A stretch of DNA of 59,361 nt from Bacteroidales bacterium (GCA_004557825.1 SFFL01000016.1:1-59361); one strand, 5' to 3'; numbered from the stretch's first letter, positions 17,360 through 26,616 are shown. The notes: a model not told the origin generated them from the sequence alone. Program-made: numbers and translations.

Positions 17360-18448
17360 ATGAGAATTGCTGCCTTAATATCGGGAGGCGTCGACTCGGC
17401 TGTGGCGATACATCGCCTTGTTGAGCAGGGTCACGACATCACTCTCTTCTATATACGTATCGGCCTCGACGACGGCAGGGGCGACTGCTCCGCTGAGGAG
17501 GATATAGAAATGTGTCGAGCCATTGCCCGGCGCTATAATCTGCCACTCGAAATTGTGTCGCTTCACGAAGAATACTGGGAGAATGTCATGGAGTATGCCT
17601 TGCGCACGGTGCGTCAGGGACTTACCCCCAACCCCGATATGATGTGCAACCGAATGATCAAATTCGGCTTCTTCGAGGAGCGCTGGGGGCATGAATTCGA
17701 CCTCACTGCCACCGGCCATTATGCCACTGTGATTACCGGCGATGACGGGCTGAAATATCTTGGCACGGCAGTGGATGCTGTAAAGGATCAGACCGACTTC
17801 CTGGCTCGCATCACATATCCGCAGCTGAGCCATCTTACATTCCCCGTAGGCGATCTGCCCAAACAGGAGGTGCGCGCAATAGCTGTGCGTGAGCATCTGC
17901 CCAATGCTTTCCGCAAGGATTCGCAGGGTATCTGTTTTTTGGGCAAGATAAATTACAATGATTTTCTGCGCCGCCATCTCGGAGAAAAGAAGGGTCCGAT
18001 TATTGAAATCGAGACAGGCAAGAAAATCGGTGAGCATCACGGGTTCTGGTTTCACACCATCGGTCAGCGCAAGGGCCTGGGTCTGAGCGGCGGTCCCTGG
18101 TATGTGGTGAAGAAGAATGTCCACGACAATGCCATTTATGTGTCGCGTGGCTACGATACCGAAAAGCAGTACGGCCACCGTCTGTTGCTTACCGAGCCGC
18201 TTTTCATCACACGCAATCCGTGGGAGGGAAAGCCGTGCGAGCGTGAGGAAATACGGTTTAAGAACCGCCATACTCCGGAGTTTTTCCGTGCTTTCATCAC
18301 CCGTGTCAAGGGCGAACAGGGCGCCGATGCGGAGTATCTGATTGAGACGGAAAAGCCTGTGCAGGGCATCGCGCCCGGGCAATTTGGTATCATATATGAC
18401 AAGGATGCGCGCATTTGCCACGGCTCCGGCATTATCACCACTCAATAA
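17360..18448 (+). CDS. mnmA: tRNA-specific 2-thiouridylase MnmA
   Basis: A 362-aa enzyme that puts sulfur on uridine 34 of Lys, Glu and Gln tRNAs. The PP-loop SGGVDS is at about 8-13. Catalytic cysteines Cys96 (TPNPDMMCN) and Cys192 (SQGICFLG) are present, as is the HTIGQRKGLG signature of the central domain. The C-terminal beta barrel is complete. I start at the ATG at 17360, because MRIAALISGG is the family start; an in-frame ATG at 17327 would add residues encoded by the leader repeat. Bacteroidales often carry two MnmA paralogues, and this one lacks the usual MSGGVDSSV spelling. It probably forms an operon with the next two genes. Confidence 0.93.
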   Translation: MRIAALISGGVDSAVAIHRLVEQGHDITLFYIRIGLDDGRGDCSAEEDIEMCRAIARRYNLPLEIVSLHEEYWENVMEYALRTVRQGLTPNPDMMCNRMIKFGFFEERWGHEFDLTATGHYATVITGDDGLKYLGTAVDAVKDQTDFLARITYPQLSHLTFPVGDLPKQEVRAIAVREHLPNAFRKDSQGICFLGKINYNDFLRRHLGEKKGPIIEIETGKKIGEHHGFWFHTIGQRKGLGLSGGPWYVVKKNVHDNAIYVSRGYDTEKQYGHRLLLTEPLFITRNPWEGKPCEREEIRFKNRHTPEFFRAFITRVKGEQGADAEYLIETEKPVQGIAPGQFGIIYDKDARICHGSGIITTQ

Positions 18449-18509
18449 TTTGTAAAATTTCCCGTTATTATTCTATCTATATAATAGAAAAGACTGTATA
18501 GTAGAAAAG

Positions 18510-19166
18510 ATGAACGACAGCAACAGATTATCACCTTTCGGAGCCGGAGAGAGCGATTACCGCAATCGGGTGCAGCTGAAAGTGCTCGGCATCAGTTACA
18601 GCCAGATTCAGTCGGGCGCCTACGCCTTGATTCTGGCTGAGGTGAACGGCCCGATGCGCCTGCCGGTTGTGGTGGGCGGAATGGAGGCGCAGTCGATAGC
18701 CATCCGCATCGAAGGCATTGTGCCTCCCCGGCCTATGACCCACGACCTCTTTGTGTCGCTGATGCATGCCTACGGGCTGCAGCTCCTTGAGGTGTTTATA
18801 TATAAATTTGAAGATGGCATATTCTCCTCCGAGCTTACCTTTATCGACTCAGCCGGAAAGGAAGTGAAGCTCGATGCCCGCACCTCCGATGCCATAGCAA
18901 TAGCTATGAGGTGCAATGTGCCGGTTTATACCAACCGCTCCATACTCGATGAAACGGGCTTTACGATGGAAAGCAGTTCCGGAGCCGAAGCATCTGCGGG
19001 TGATACGCAGGGTTCCGAAGATCAGGAAGCTCCCTCTCCGGCCCGCCGCATTGCCGAGTTGCGCGAAGCGCTGAAGAAAGCCATCGACAATGAAGAATAT
19101 GAGGAGGCGTCGCGCATAAAAAATGAAATCGCCGCTCTTGAAAAAGAGGCATCCGACGCTGAATAG
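18510..19166 (+). CDS. Bifunctional nuclease domain (DUF151) protein with C-terminal UVR motif
   Basis: A 218-aa cytosolic protein. Residues about 20-150 form the DUF151/bifunctional nuclease domain (LPVVVGGMEAQSIAI, RPMTHDLF, DARTSDAIAIA). After an acidic/serine linker, residues about 178-215 form a UVR motif (ALKKAIDNEEYEEASRIKNE), the coiled helical hairpin also found in UvrB/UvrC and Clp proteins. DUF151 members from plants and thermophiles have reported nuclease activity, but the role in Bacteroidetes is unclear. It follows mnmA by 61 nt and precedes DUF4301 by 35 nt on the same strand. A short duplicated ATAGAAAAGA-like segment lies just before the start. Confidence 0.88.
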   Translation: MNDSNRLSPFGAGESDYRNRVQLKVLGISYSQIQSGAYALILAEVNGPMRLPVVVGGMEAQSIAIRIEGIVPPRPMTHDLFVSLMHAYGLQLLEVFIYKFEDGIFSSELTFIDSAGKEVKLDARTSDAIAIAMRCNVPVYTNRSILDETGFTMESSSGAEASAGDTQGSEDQEAPSPARRIAELREALKKAIDNEEYEEASRIKNEIAALEKEASDAE

Positions 19167-19201
19167 CAAACCGATAAATCACATTCCTAAATAAAACACT
19201 T

Positions 19202-20725
19202 ATGCTTACCAACGAAGACAAAAATTTCCTGAATGCACGCGGAATTTCCGAAGAAGTAGTTCTCAATCAGGTAGAACGGTTCAAAACCGGTTTCCCCTAT
19301 CTTAAAATATACGATTCTGCCCGTCCAGGCGAAGGAATCACCATCCTTACAAAAGAGGAAGAATCGCAGGCAGTGAGCCGCTGGGACAAGTATCTTGCCG
19401 ATGGTGGCGAAGTCACCAAATTCGTGCCCGCCTCAGGTGCGGCTTCGCGTATGTTCAAGGCCCTTTTTGGATTCGTTGACGGTGAGGCCGACAAGGCTCC
19501 CGAAGGTAGCGATGTGGCCCGTCTGTTGGCCGATATTCATAAGGTGGCATTCTTCGACGAACTCGACAGTGTGCTCCTCCGCACCGTAGGTAAAGGTGTG
19601 GACCAGCTGTTGGCCGAGGGAAATCAGAAGGCAGTAATCCGCGGCATTATCGCCGAGGATGGCCTCAACTATGGCAATCTCCCCAAGGGCTTGCTCACAT
19701 TCCATCGCGCCGACAATGGCACCCGCACTCCTGTGGAGGAGCAACTGATGGAGGGCGCCCAGTCGGCTCGTCAGGCCGACGGTACGGTGAATATGCATCT
19801 TACCGTTTCGCCTGCACACCGCGAGAAATTTATGGCCAAACTGGCTGCTGCAGTGCCCGCTATCGAGGAGAAGATGAATGTGAAAATCAATGTCTCGATG
19901 TCGGAGCAGAAACCCTCTACCGACACAGTGGCTGTGAATGAGGACAACACACTCTTCCGCGATGATAATCATCTTGTGTTCCGTCCCGGTGGCCATGGTG
20001 CTCTGATTCAGAATCTCAACGATCTCGACGCCACGGTGGTGTTTATCAAGAATATCGACAATGTGGTGCCCGATTCGCGCCGCGCCGACACTCTCCGCTA
20101 TAAAAAAATCATTGCCGGTTATCTTATCGAGTTGCATGACAAGGCCACAGAGTATATCCGCCTTATCGACTCGCGCTCTTACTCCGAGAAGCAGCTTGAA
20201 GAGATTGCCACTTTCCTCCACAAGAATTTCGCTTTTGAGGCTGATGAACTGACAAAGCTTCACGGCGAGGATCTGGCCACATATCTACGTGCCAAACTCG
20301 ACCGCCCGATGCGTGTGTGCGGTATGGTGCGCAATGAGGGTGAACCCGGCGGTGGCCCGTACATTGCTTTCAATGCCGACGGTTCACGCTCGCTGCAGAT
20401 TCTGGAAAGCTCGCAGATTGATCTCTCCAAGGCGGAAAACAAGCAGATGATGGCCAAAGCTACTCACTTCAATCCGGTCGACCTGGTATGCTATATCCGC
20501 GATGCCGAAGGTAAGAAATATGATCTGCCCGCTCACGTCGATCCCGAAACGGGCTTTATCTCCTCGAAATCGCTGCACGGCCGCACACTCAAGGCCCTTG
20601 AGTTGCCCGGTCTGTGGAACGGCGCGATGAGCGACTGGAACACTGCTTTTGTTGAGGTGCCCATCAGCACATTCAACCCTGTAAAGACCGTCAACGACCT
20701 TCTCCGCCCGCAGCACCAGGCCTGA
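19202..20725 (+). CDS. DUF4301 family protein
   Basis: A 507-aa protein that matches DUF4301, a family largely confined to Bacteroidetes. Visible hallmarks are KFVPASGAASRMFKALF (about 74-90), the HLTVSPAHREKF stretch, FRPGGHGALIQNLN (about 261-274) and RNEGEPGGGPY. The glycine-rich motifs and the AASRM loop suggest a nucleotide or sugar-phosphate binding enzyme, possibly nucleotidyltransferase-like. That is inference; the function is unknown. It is cytosolic with no membrane segments and is the last gene of the probable mnmA transcript. Confidence 0.88.
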   Translation: MLTNEDKNFLNARGISEEVVLNQVERFKTGFPYLKIYDSARPGEGITILTKEEESQAVSRWDKYLADGGEVTKFVPASGAASRMFKALFGFVDGEADKAPEGSDVARLLADIHKVAFFDELDSVLLRTVGKGVDQLLAEGNQKAVIRGIIAEDGLNYGNLPKGLLTFHRADNGTRTPVEEQLMEGAQSARQADGTVNMHLTVSPAHREKFMAKLAAAVPAIEEKMNVKINVSMSEQKPSTDTVAVNEDNTLFRDDNHLVFRPGGHGALIQNLNDLDATVVFIKNIDNVVPDSRRADTLRYKKIIAGYLIELHDKATEYIRLIDSRSYSEKQLEEIATFLHKNFAFEADELTKLHGEDLATYLRAKLDRPMRVCGMVRNEGEPGGGPYIAFNADGSRSLQILESSQIDLSKAENKQMMAKATHFNPVDLVCYIRDAEGKKYDLPAHVDPETGFISSKSLHGRTLKALELPGLWNGAMSDWNTAFVEVPISTFNPVKTVNDLLRPQHQA

Positions 20726-20774
20726 CGGAGCTGTACTTAGCTTATTATCGGAGGATATGTCAAATCTTAAATTA

Positions 20775-20879
20775 ACGTATCAACTTGTAGGGACGCACCC
20801 AAGGTGCGTCCGCCTAAAAGGCTGATACTCAGTATATACAACGGACGCACCTTGGGTGCGTCCCTACAAGTTGATACGT
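20775..20879. repeat. 38-bp perfect inverted repeat with nested palindromes
   Basis: Left arm 20775-20812 and right arm 20842-20879 are exact reverse complements separated by 29 nt. Each arm also contains its own short palindrome (GGACGCACC and GGTGCGTCC around a 3-4 nt centre). The RNA could therefore form either one long hairpin or two small ones. The layout resembles a REP/BIME-type repeat unit. No transposase is adjacent. Confidence 0.9.
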
Positions 20880-20933
20880 CGATGGCTATTTTGACACAGC
20901 TCCTAACAAATAACTTATAAAGTTAAATTAATA

Positions 20934-22409
20934 ATGTCAAATTCTTCACAACTCTCTGATTGGAAGTCGGCCACGGTGCAACTTCTTTCCGACAAAGGAT
21001 GGGCGCGCTGGACAGCCCTCATTCTGGTGGCGCTGATGATGTTCTTCGCCTATATGTTTGTCGATGTGATGTCGCCGCTTCAAAGTCTGATTGAGGAGCA
21101 GCGCGACTGGAGCCCGAAAGCGTTCGGCTACTATGCCGGCGCCGAATACATCCTCAATGTTTTCGGTTTCCTTATCCTTGCCGGTATTATCCTCGACAAG
21201 ATGGGCATACGTTTCACCGGCGTGCTTTCGGCTTCGGTTATGGTGGTAGGAGCCACAATCAAGCTCTATGCTATTTCCGACCTTTTCCAAGGTTCCGGCC
21301 TGGAAGTATGGCTCAACTCCTGGTGGACCGCTATGCCCGGCAGCGCCAAGCTTGCCGCACTTGGCTTTATGATTTTCGGTTGCGGATGCGAAATGGCCGG
21401 AATCACTGTGAGCAAGACGCTTGCCAAATGGTTTGAAGGCAAGGAAATGGCCCTGGCAATGGGCCTGGAGATGGCTCTCGCACGTGTGGGTGTGTTTGCA
21501 ATCTTCTCGATCTCGCCGGCACTTGCCGACTGGATGGGCAAGGATCACCCCACGGTGGTCATCCCGGTTGCATTCTGTACCGCACTTCTGCTCATCGGCC
21601 TTATCTGCTTCATCGTGTTCACCTTTATGGACAGCAAGCTCGACAAGCAGATTGCTGCCAAACGCGGCACGATTTCCGACGACGAAACGGCTGAGGAGGA
21701 ATTCAAGTTCTCCGATGTGGGCCGCATACTCTCATCCCGTCTTTTCTGGATCATCGCACTTCTGTGCGTGCTCTACTATTCAGCCATCTTCCCCTTCCAG
21801 CGCTATGCCACCAATATGCTCCAGTGCAATCTGCAGATGACCGAGCAGGCAGCCGCCGACATTTTCCGCTGGTTCCCCATCGGGGCTGCGGCTCTCACCC
21901 CGTTCCTGGGTATGTTCCTCGACCATAAGGGCAAGGGCGCCTCGATGCTCATTCTCGGTGCCATTCTTATGATAGCCTGCCACCTGGTGTTCGCCCTGCT
22001 TCTGCCGATATATCCTTCGGTTTGGCTCGCGTTCACTGCCATCATTATCCTTGGTGTCAGCTTCTCACTGGTGCCCGCCGCACTTTGGCCCTCCGTGCCT
22101 AAAGTGATGGACAAGCGCTATCTCGGTTCGGCCTATTCGCTGATTTTCTGGGTACAGAACATCGGTCTTGCCCTCTTCCCCATCCTTATCGGTATGGTGC
22201 TGGAGGCTTGCAATCCCGGCGTGACCAATCCTCTTGAACGCAATTACACTGTGCCTATGCTGTTGTTTGCCGGTCTGGGCGTGCTTGCGCTCTTCTTCGG
22301 CATCTGGCTGCTTATCCTCGACAAGAAGCACAATTATGGTCTTGAACGGCCCAACATCATCTCTCGCGAAGATGAGGTAATGGCTTCAGAAGGCCTCGAA
22401 AACGAATAA
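20934..22409 (+). CDS. MFS transporter
   Basis: A 491-aa inner-membrane carrier with about twelve hydrophobic helices in two halves joined by a charged cytosolic loop (about 230-260). The family motif region between helices 2 and 3 reads GIILDKMGIRFTG, a variant of the GxLaDrxGrr motif. The overall style resembles the nitrate/nitrite and oxalate/formate branches of the superfamily, but the substrate cannot be assigned from sequence. It is probably monocistronic: 208 nt with the large inverted repeat separate it from DUF4301, and the groES leader follows. Confidence 0.88.
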   Translation: MSNSSQLSDWKSATVQLLSDKGWARWTALILVALMMFFAYMFVDVMSPLQSLIEEQRDWSPKAFGYYAGAEYILNVFGFLILAGIILDKMGIRFTGVLSASVMVVGATIKLYAISDLFQGSGLEVWLNSWWTAMPGSAKLAALGFMIFGCGCEMAGITVSKTLAKWFEGKEMALAMGLEMALARVGVFAIFSISPALADWMGKDHPTVVIPVAFCTALLLIGLICFIVFTFMDSKLDKQIAAKRGTISDDETAEEEFKFSDVGRILSSRLFWIIALLCVLYYSAIFPFQRYATNMLQCNLQMTEQAAADIFRWFPIGAAALTPFLGMFLDHKGKGASMLILGAILMIACHLVFALLLPIYPSVWLAFTAIIILGVSFSLVPAALWPSVPKVMDKRYLGSAYSLIFWVQNIGLALFPILIGMVLEACNPGVTNPLERNYTVPMLLFAGLGVLALFFGIWLLILDKKHNYGLERPNIISREDEVMASEGLENE

Positions 22410-22730
22410 CCCTCTTTCTGCCAACCAACCTAAAGAGCTGGCAGATATGCACAGGCGGGTATCCGAAAATCGGGTATCCGTCTGTGGCATTATATAAAGT
22501 CTTATCCGCCTGTGGCATATCCGGCCACGCCGTGAACCAAACGTGCTGCGTGATTGTTGGAATGTAAGTGCCGAAAGATATTTGCGACCCTTTGTCAGGC
22601 CGCTGTCAGATAGTTTGTCTGACAGAAATTTGTCAGATGGCAAAGTTTGGCACGATTTTGGCTATATCTATACAGCGGATGCAGGAGCATCCGTATAAAT
22701 CTAAAATAACAATATCTAAATAACTCAATC
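22410..22730 (+). promoter_or_regulatory. groESL upstream region with several repeats
   Basis: These 321 nt hold no gene. The first part contains small duplicated pieces (GGGTATCCG twice, CGCCTGTGGCATAT-like twice). The middle holds a TGTCAGA cluster (22593-22637). The final part has a 7-bp hairpin with an AGGA loop (22676-22693) about 37 nt before the groES ATG. No exact TAnnTTTG was found; GATATTTG at 22577-22584 is a near match. A classic CIRCE element is absent. Confidence 0.6.
22593..22637. promoter_or_regulatory. TGTCAGA inverted/direct repeat cluster before groES (possible operator)
   Basis: CTGTCAGA (22603-22610) and TCTGACAG (22618-22625) form an 8-bp inverted repeat with a 7-nt centre. 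Further TGTCAG copies lie at 22593 and 22631. Position and symmetry suggest a protein-binding operator of the heat-shock genes; the binding protein is unknown. Confidence 0.5.
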
Positions 22731-23003
22731 ATGAAACTCAAACCGCTTGCCGACCGTGTTCTTATTCAGCCCACTCCTGCTGAGGAAACCACTCTCGCCG
22801 GCATTATCATTCCTGATTCAGCCAAAGAAAAACCCCTTAAAGGTACTGTTGTAGCTGCCGGTAACGGCACTAAAGATGATGCAATGGTGCTCAAAGAAGG
22901 CGACAAGGTGCTTTACGGTAAATATTCCGGCACTGAAATCGAACTCGACGGAGAAAAATATCTGATTATGCGTCAGAGCGACGTGCTCGGCGTTTTTGAA
23001 TAA
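22731..23003 (+). CDS. groES: Co-chaperonin GroES
   Basis: A 90-aa cap protein of the chaperonin. It has the canonical start MKLKPLADRVLIQP, the mobile loop EETTLAGIIIPDSAKEKP (about 19-36), and the ending DVLGVFE in place of the usual DILA(I/V)V. The heptamer caps GroEL and closes the folding chamber. It is followed by groEL after 48 nt. Confidence 0.98.
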   Translation: MKLKPLADRVLIQPTPAEETTLAGIIIPDSAKEKPLKGTVVAAGNGTKDDAMVLKEGDKVLYGKYSGTEIELDGEKYLIMRQSDVLGVFE

Positions 23004-23051
23004 TCGGTGCCCCGCTCCATCTTATAAACTACTAAACTTAAATCAACGAAA

Positions 23052-24689
23052 ATGGCTAAAGATATTAAATTCGATATAAAGGCTCGCGAAGAGCTTAAAA
23101 AAGGTGTCGACGCTCTTGCCGACGCAGTGAAGGTAACTCTTGGTCCTAAAGGCCGCAATGTTATCATCGACAAAAAGTTCGGTGCTCCCCATATCACCAA
23201 GGATGGTGTGACAGTAGCCCGCGAAATCGAGCTTGAGGATGCTTTCCAGAATATGGGTGCTCAGCTCGTGAAGGAAGTAGCCTCAAAGACCGGCGACGAT
23301 GCCGGCGACGGTACAACCACCGCAACTGTTCTTGCTCAGGCTATTATCGCCCACGGCCTGAAGAATGTGGCTGCCGGTGCTAACCCGATGGATCTCAAGC
23401 GTGGTATCGACAAGGCCGTCGCTGCTATCGTGGAAGGTGTGAAGGTGCAGGCCGAAGAGGTTGACGATGACTTCAAGAAGATTGAGGATGTAGCCCGCAT
23501 CTCTGCCAACAACGACGAGAATATCGGCCGTCTGATTGCCGAGGCAATGAAGAAGGTGAAGAAAGAAGGCGTCATCACAGTTGATGAGGCCAAAGGCACC
23601 GAAACCACTGTCGACATCGTGGAAGGTATGCAGTTCGACCGCGGTTACATCTCCCCCTATTTCGTCACCGACGGCGAGAAGATGGAGTGCGTGATGGAAT
23701 CGCCCTACATCCTGCTTTACGATAAGAAAATTTCCAACCTCAAGGATATGCTTCCCGTGCTCGAAGCCACTGCTCAGAGCGGCCGCGGCCTCCTTATCAT
23801 TGCTGAGGATGTCGACCAGGAAGCTCTCGCCACTCTCGTAGTGAACCGTCTGCGTGGCTCTCTGAAGGTTTGCGCCGTTAAGGCTCCCGGCTTCGGCGAC
23901 CGCCGCAAGGAAATGCTCGAGGATATTGCCGTACTTTCCGGCGGTACAGTCATCTCTGAGGAAAAGGGTATGCGTCTCGACGGCGCCACTCTCGATATGC
24001 TCGGCAAGGCTGAGAAGGTGACTGTGAACAAAGAGAACACCACCATCGTAAACGGTGGCGGCAACAAGGAGCAGATTGCTGCACGTGTGGCTATGATCAA
24101 AGCTCAGATCGAGCAGACCAAGAGCGATTACGACCGCGAGAAGCTGCAGGAACGTCTTGCCAAGCTCGCCGGCGGCGTAGCAGTGCTCCACATCGGCGCT
24201 CCCTCCGAAGTTGAGATGAAGGAGAAGAAAGACCGCGTTGACGACGCTCTTTCCGCTACCCGCGCCGCTATCGCCGAGGGTATTGTTCCCGGCGGCGGTG
24301 TAGCCTACATCCGCGCCCTCAAGAATGCTGAAGGTCTTCGCGGCAGCAACGAAGATGAGGATACCGGTATCCACATCGTTCTCCGCGCTATTGAGGAGCC
24401 CCTCCGTCAGATTGTAGCCAACGCCGGTCTGGAAGGCGCTGTAGTGGTTCAGAAAGTCAAGGAAGGCAACGCCGACTTCGGCTACAATGCCCGCACCGAC
24501 AAGTATGAGAATCTGATGGCTGCCGGTGTGATTGACCCTGCCAAGGTAACCCGTGTGGCCCTTGAGAATGCAGCCTCAATCGCCGGAATGTTCCTCACCA
24601 CCCAGTGCGTCATTGCCGACAAGAAAGAGGAAACACCTGCACCCGCACCCGCAATGCCCGGTATGGGCGGTATGGGCGGTATGATGTAA
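23052..24689 (+). CDS. groEL: Chaperonin GroEL
   Basis: A 545-aa chaperonin subunit, standard in length. The nucleotide-binding segments (VTLGPKGRNV, GDGTTTATVLA) are intact. The apical domain carries IAEDVDQEALATLVVNRLRG, and the C-terminus ends in the usual Gly/Met repeat (GGMGGMM). ATP-dependent folding of cytosolic proteins together with GroES. A clear terminator follows. Codon usage looks strongly biased, as expected for a highly expressed gene. Confidence 0.98.
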   Translation: MAKDIKFDIKAREELKKGVDALADAVKVTLGPKGRNVIIDKKFGAPHITKDGVTVAREIELEDAFQNMGAQLVKEVASKTGDDAGDGTTTATVLAQAIIAHGLKNVAAGANPMDLKRGIDKAVAAIVEGVKVQAEEVDDDFKKIEDVARISANNDENIGRLIAEAMKKVKKEGVITVDEAKGTETTVDIVEGMQFDRGYISPYFVTDGEKMECVMESPYILLYDKKISNLKDMLPVLEATAQSGRGLLIIAEDVDQEALATLVVNRLRGSLKVCAVKAPGFGDRRKEMLEDIAVLSGGTVISEEKGMRLDGATLDMLGKAEKVTVNKENTTIVNGGGNKEQIAARVAMIKAQIEQTKSDYDREKLQERLAKLAGGVAVLHIGAPSEVEMKEKKDRVDDALSATRAAIAEGIVPGGGVAYIRALKNAEGLRGSNEDEDTGIHIVLRAIEEPLRQIVANAGLEGAVVVQKVKEGNADFGYNARTDKYENLMAAGVIDPAKVTRVALENAASIAGMFLTTQCVIADKKEETPAPAPAMPGMGGMGGMM

Positions 24690-24729
24690 TCCATCCTCAT
24701 CCCGATACAAACTGTAAAAATAATAAATA

Positions 24730-24767
24730 AGCGAAATCACCCCCGCACCGCCGGAGGTGATTTCGCT
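24730..24767. terminator. Terminator after groEL
   Basis: A 12-bp stem (24730-24741 with 24756-24767) and a GC-rich 14-nt loop, followed by GTTTTGTT. It can serve groEL and possibly the convergent membrane-protein gene. Confidence 0.85.
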
Positions 24768-24779
24768 GTTTTGTTATCC

Positions 24780-24825
24780 GCTGAATTTCAGAGCCTGGTC
24801 TTGTTTAACGCTGAATCTTAGAGCC
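24780..24825. repeat. 16-bp imperfect direct repeat downstream of groEL
   Basis: Positions 24780-24795 and 24810-24825 differ at two positions (GCTGAAT TTCAGAGCC against GCTGAAT CTTAGAGCC), with a period of 30. It lies between convergent gene ends. Confidence 0.7.
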
Positions 24826-24842
24826 GACTTTTAGATGGTGTA

Positions 24843-26420
24843 CTATTCTTCTTCCAGTTTGTCGATCCTCAAAGCATTGGGATGTAGAACGATATCTATG
24901 CCGGCCTGATCTGGATGAAGCCAACATAGTGGTGTGGTGTCGTTGACATTTTTGAACTGTACACAGTGAAATTCTCTTGCCTTCGCTCCGGAACCATAAT
25001 CGGCCATAAGGTAGCCGAGCCATTCGGTAGCAACAAGGTGTCCGCGATACTCGTATATTCCTGCAGTGCCTGGTACCGGATTGCATTTATCAAAGGAAAA
25101 GTCTTTTAGTTGAATGGGCACAACGGTCATTTTATGATTTTCATCGCCATATATCTTATTGAATATAGCCAATGTTTTCCGATGGGCAAACCAATCGTAA
25201 TACGGTTTCTGCAATAGATACCAAGGAGCGTTTTCCCTTAAAGAAATGGGAGCAAACACCGGCTGTGGCTTCCCTGCTAAAAATTCATTTACCGCCAATT
25301 TTGTTTCAGTACCAAGGCGATAGCACATTCGATCAACAGCAATAAGATGAATTGAATTCGCAACTAAAAGAGTCAGCACCAACAAAGACCGGATTTTTCC
25401 ACCGCATTTAATTGCGGTTTTACCGATCAGATGAAAGATACCTATCAACGCACACACCACTCCCAGGCCATCTACGCGGGAACCGGTTTTGAAAAACATA
25501 GTCAAAATCAATGAAGCAACTGCTATTTCTGTTAGTGTCAGATTAAGTGGTTCGATTACGATATCTCTTTTGCGAAAGACAAATGCTATATCGAGCAGCA
25601 AATATATGACAGTGGGTATCAGGTATGGTAGCACCATCATTATCCTATTCTGAAAAAAAGAATGGTATGTTGCAGTTGACCCGATAATCATAGGGTATCC
25701 CACGCATATAATTCCCATAACCAGGCCTGCTGAAATGGTATATATTGATTTTGTACGAAATCGTTTATAGAATACGATGAGACATATACAAGCGCCTAAG
25801 ATAGCTCCACCATAAGCCTCCATCCAAAAACTTACTATTGTAGAGAATAAAAACAGTAAAGCCATCGGGAGTTTACGATGCGTAAAAATTGCACGTATCA
25901 AAAGCAGAGAAAACACCGCTCCCCACAGATAGGGCATTTGGAAGCTGATAAGATACATCTGGTCAATCCAGGGAAAAGCTAAAACTATGCCGGTTGCATA
26001 GAAAGCGAATAACACCGGCGAATTCGTAAATCCTCCTATGCGGGCACCCTGCCACATTACGGCCAGTAGAGCTAAGCCGCTTAACAAAGCCGGAATCCAC
26101 TTTGGCAACAATGCCATTGCAGGCATTATAAGATTCGGCAATCTGAAATGATTGTTATAGAAGATATATTTGATATTATCCGCATAAGCCGTCCAGTCAA
26201 CAGGGCTTCCGGTCAAAAATGATTCTTTAATAGCATGCACACTATTGAGATCATCACCTACCAAGGGAAAATAATAGAATCCAATAGAAGAAAGCAGAGC
26301 GATTACAACAGCGAAAATCATATTTGTTGTTATAGCTTTCTTTCGCGTTGATTGAGAATCATTCATACAGAGCGCGAGATATTGCTCAACCCCGATTTTA
26401 TGTTTTGATATTTGAGTCAT
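24843..26420 (-). CDS. Polytopic membrane protein, DUF6056/GT-C-like, unassigned
   Basis: A 525-aa protein with about ten hydrophobic helices and a soluble C-terminal region of about 130 residues. The first extracytoplasmic loop contains PLVGDDLNS, where GT-C glycosyltransferases and DUF6056 proteins carry an acidic DD motif. A lipid-linked sugar or surface polysaccharide role is therefore possible but not shown. I start at MTQISK (26420-26418), since a -7 element lies at 26486-26493; the longer frame to 26522 would cross that promoter. The gene is noticeably more AT-rich than its neighbours and uses codons such as ATA and TTA more freely, suggesting it was acquired separately. Confidence 0.6.
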   Translation of the reverse strand: MTQISKHKIGVEQYLALCMNDSQSTRKKAITTNMIFAVVIALLSSIGFYYFPLVGDDLNSVHAIKESFLTGSPVDWTAYADNIKYIFYNNHFRLPNLIMPAMALLPKWIPALLSGLALLAVMWQGARIGGFTNSPVLFAFYATGIVLAFPWIDQMYLISFQMPYLWGAVFSLLLIRAIFTHRKLPMALLFLFSTIVSFWMEAYGGAILGACICLIVFYKRFRTKSIYTISAGLVMGIICVGYPMIIGSTATYHSFFQNRIMMVLPYLIPTVIYLLLDIAFVFRKRDIVIEPLNLTLTEIAVASLILTMFFKTGSRVDGLGVVCALIGIFHLIGKTAIKCGGKIRSLLVLTLLVANSIHLIAVDRMCYRLGTETKLAVNEFLAGKPQPVFAPISLRENAPWYLLQKPYYDWFAHRKTLAIFNKIYGDENHKMTVVPIQLKDFSFDKCNPVPGTAGIYEYRGHLVATEWLGYLMADYGSGAKAREFHCVQFKNVNDTTPLCWLHPDQAGIDIVLHPNALRIDKLEEE

Positions 26421-26485
26421 AATTATTTCTGTCGCAATATTACTTTGCGGATATAATGATTCGTTTACTCTCAGTGAAGTGCCTG

Positions 26486-26493
26486 CAAAATTA
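26486..26493 (-). promoter_or_regulatory. -7 element TAATTTTG of the DUF6056-like gene
   Basis: The minus strand reads TAATTTTG, giving a leader of about 60 nt before the ATG at 26420. The gene is divergent from panC. Confidence 0.5.
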
Positions 26494-26584
26494 CTAATTT
26501 CAGACAGACTGGACAATATCATATACCTGTTGGTTGAATTTATCTTGAATTATATTATGCATTATTATTGTTGTGGGGCGAGAA

Positions 26585-26616
26585 TTTGGTGCAATGAAAG
26601 AAAAGCAGTAACTTTG
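26585..26616 (+). promoter_or_regulatory. Promoter of panC-panD
   Basis: TTTG at 26585-26588 and TAACTTTG at 26609-26616 are 20 nt apart, giving a leader of about 25 nt. Confidence 0.75.

Noticed and set aside
23283..24374. Long minus-strand open frame opposite groEL
   Set aside because: Lies wholly within groEL; its translation is His/Leu/Ala-rich noise produced by the strong codon bias of the chaperonin gene.
24654..24689. GGTATGGGC repeats as a tandem-repeat element
   Set aside because: They encode the normal Gly/Met tail of GroEL.
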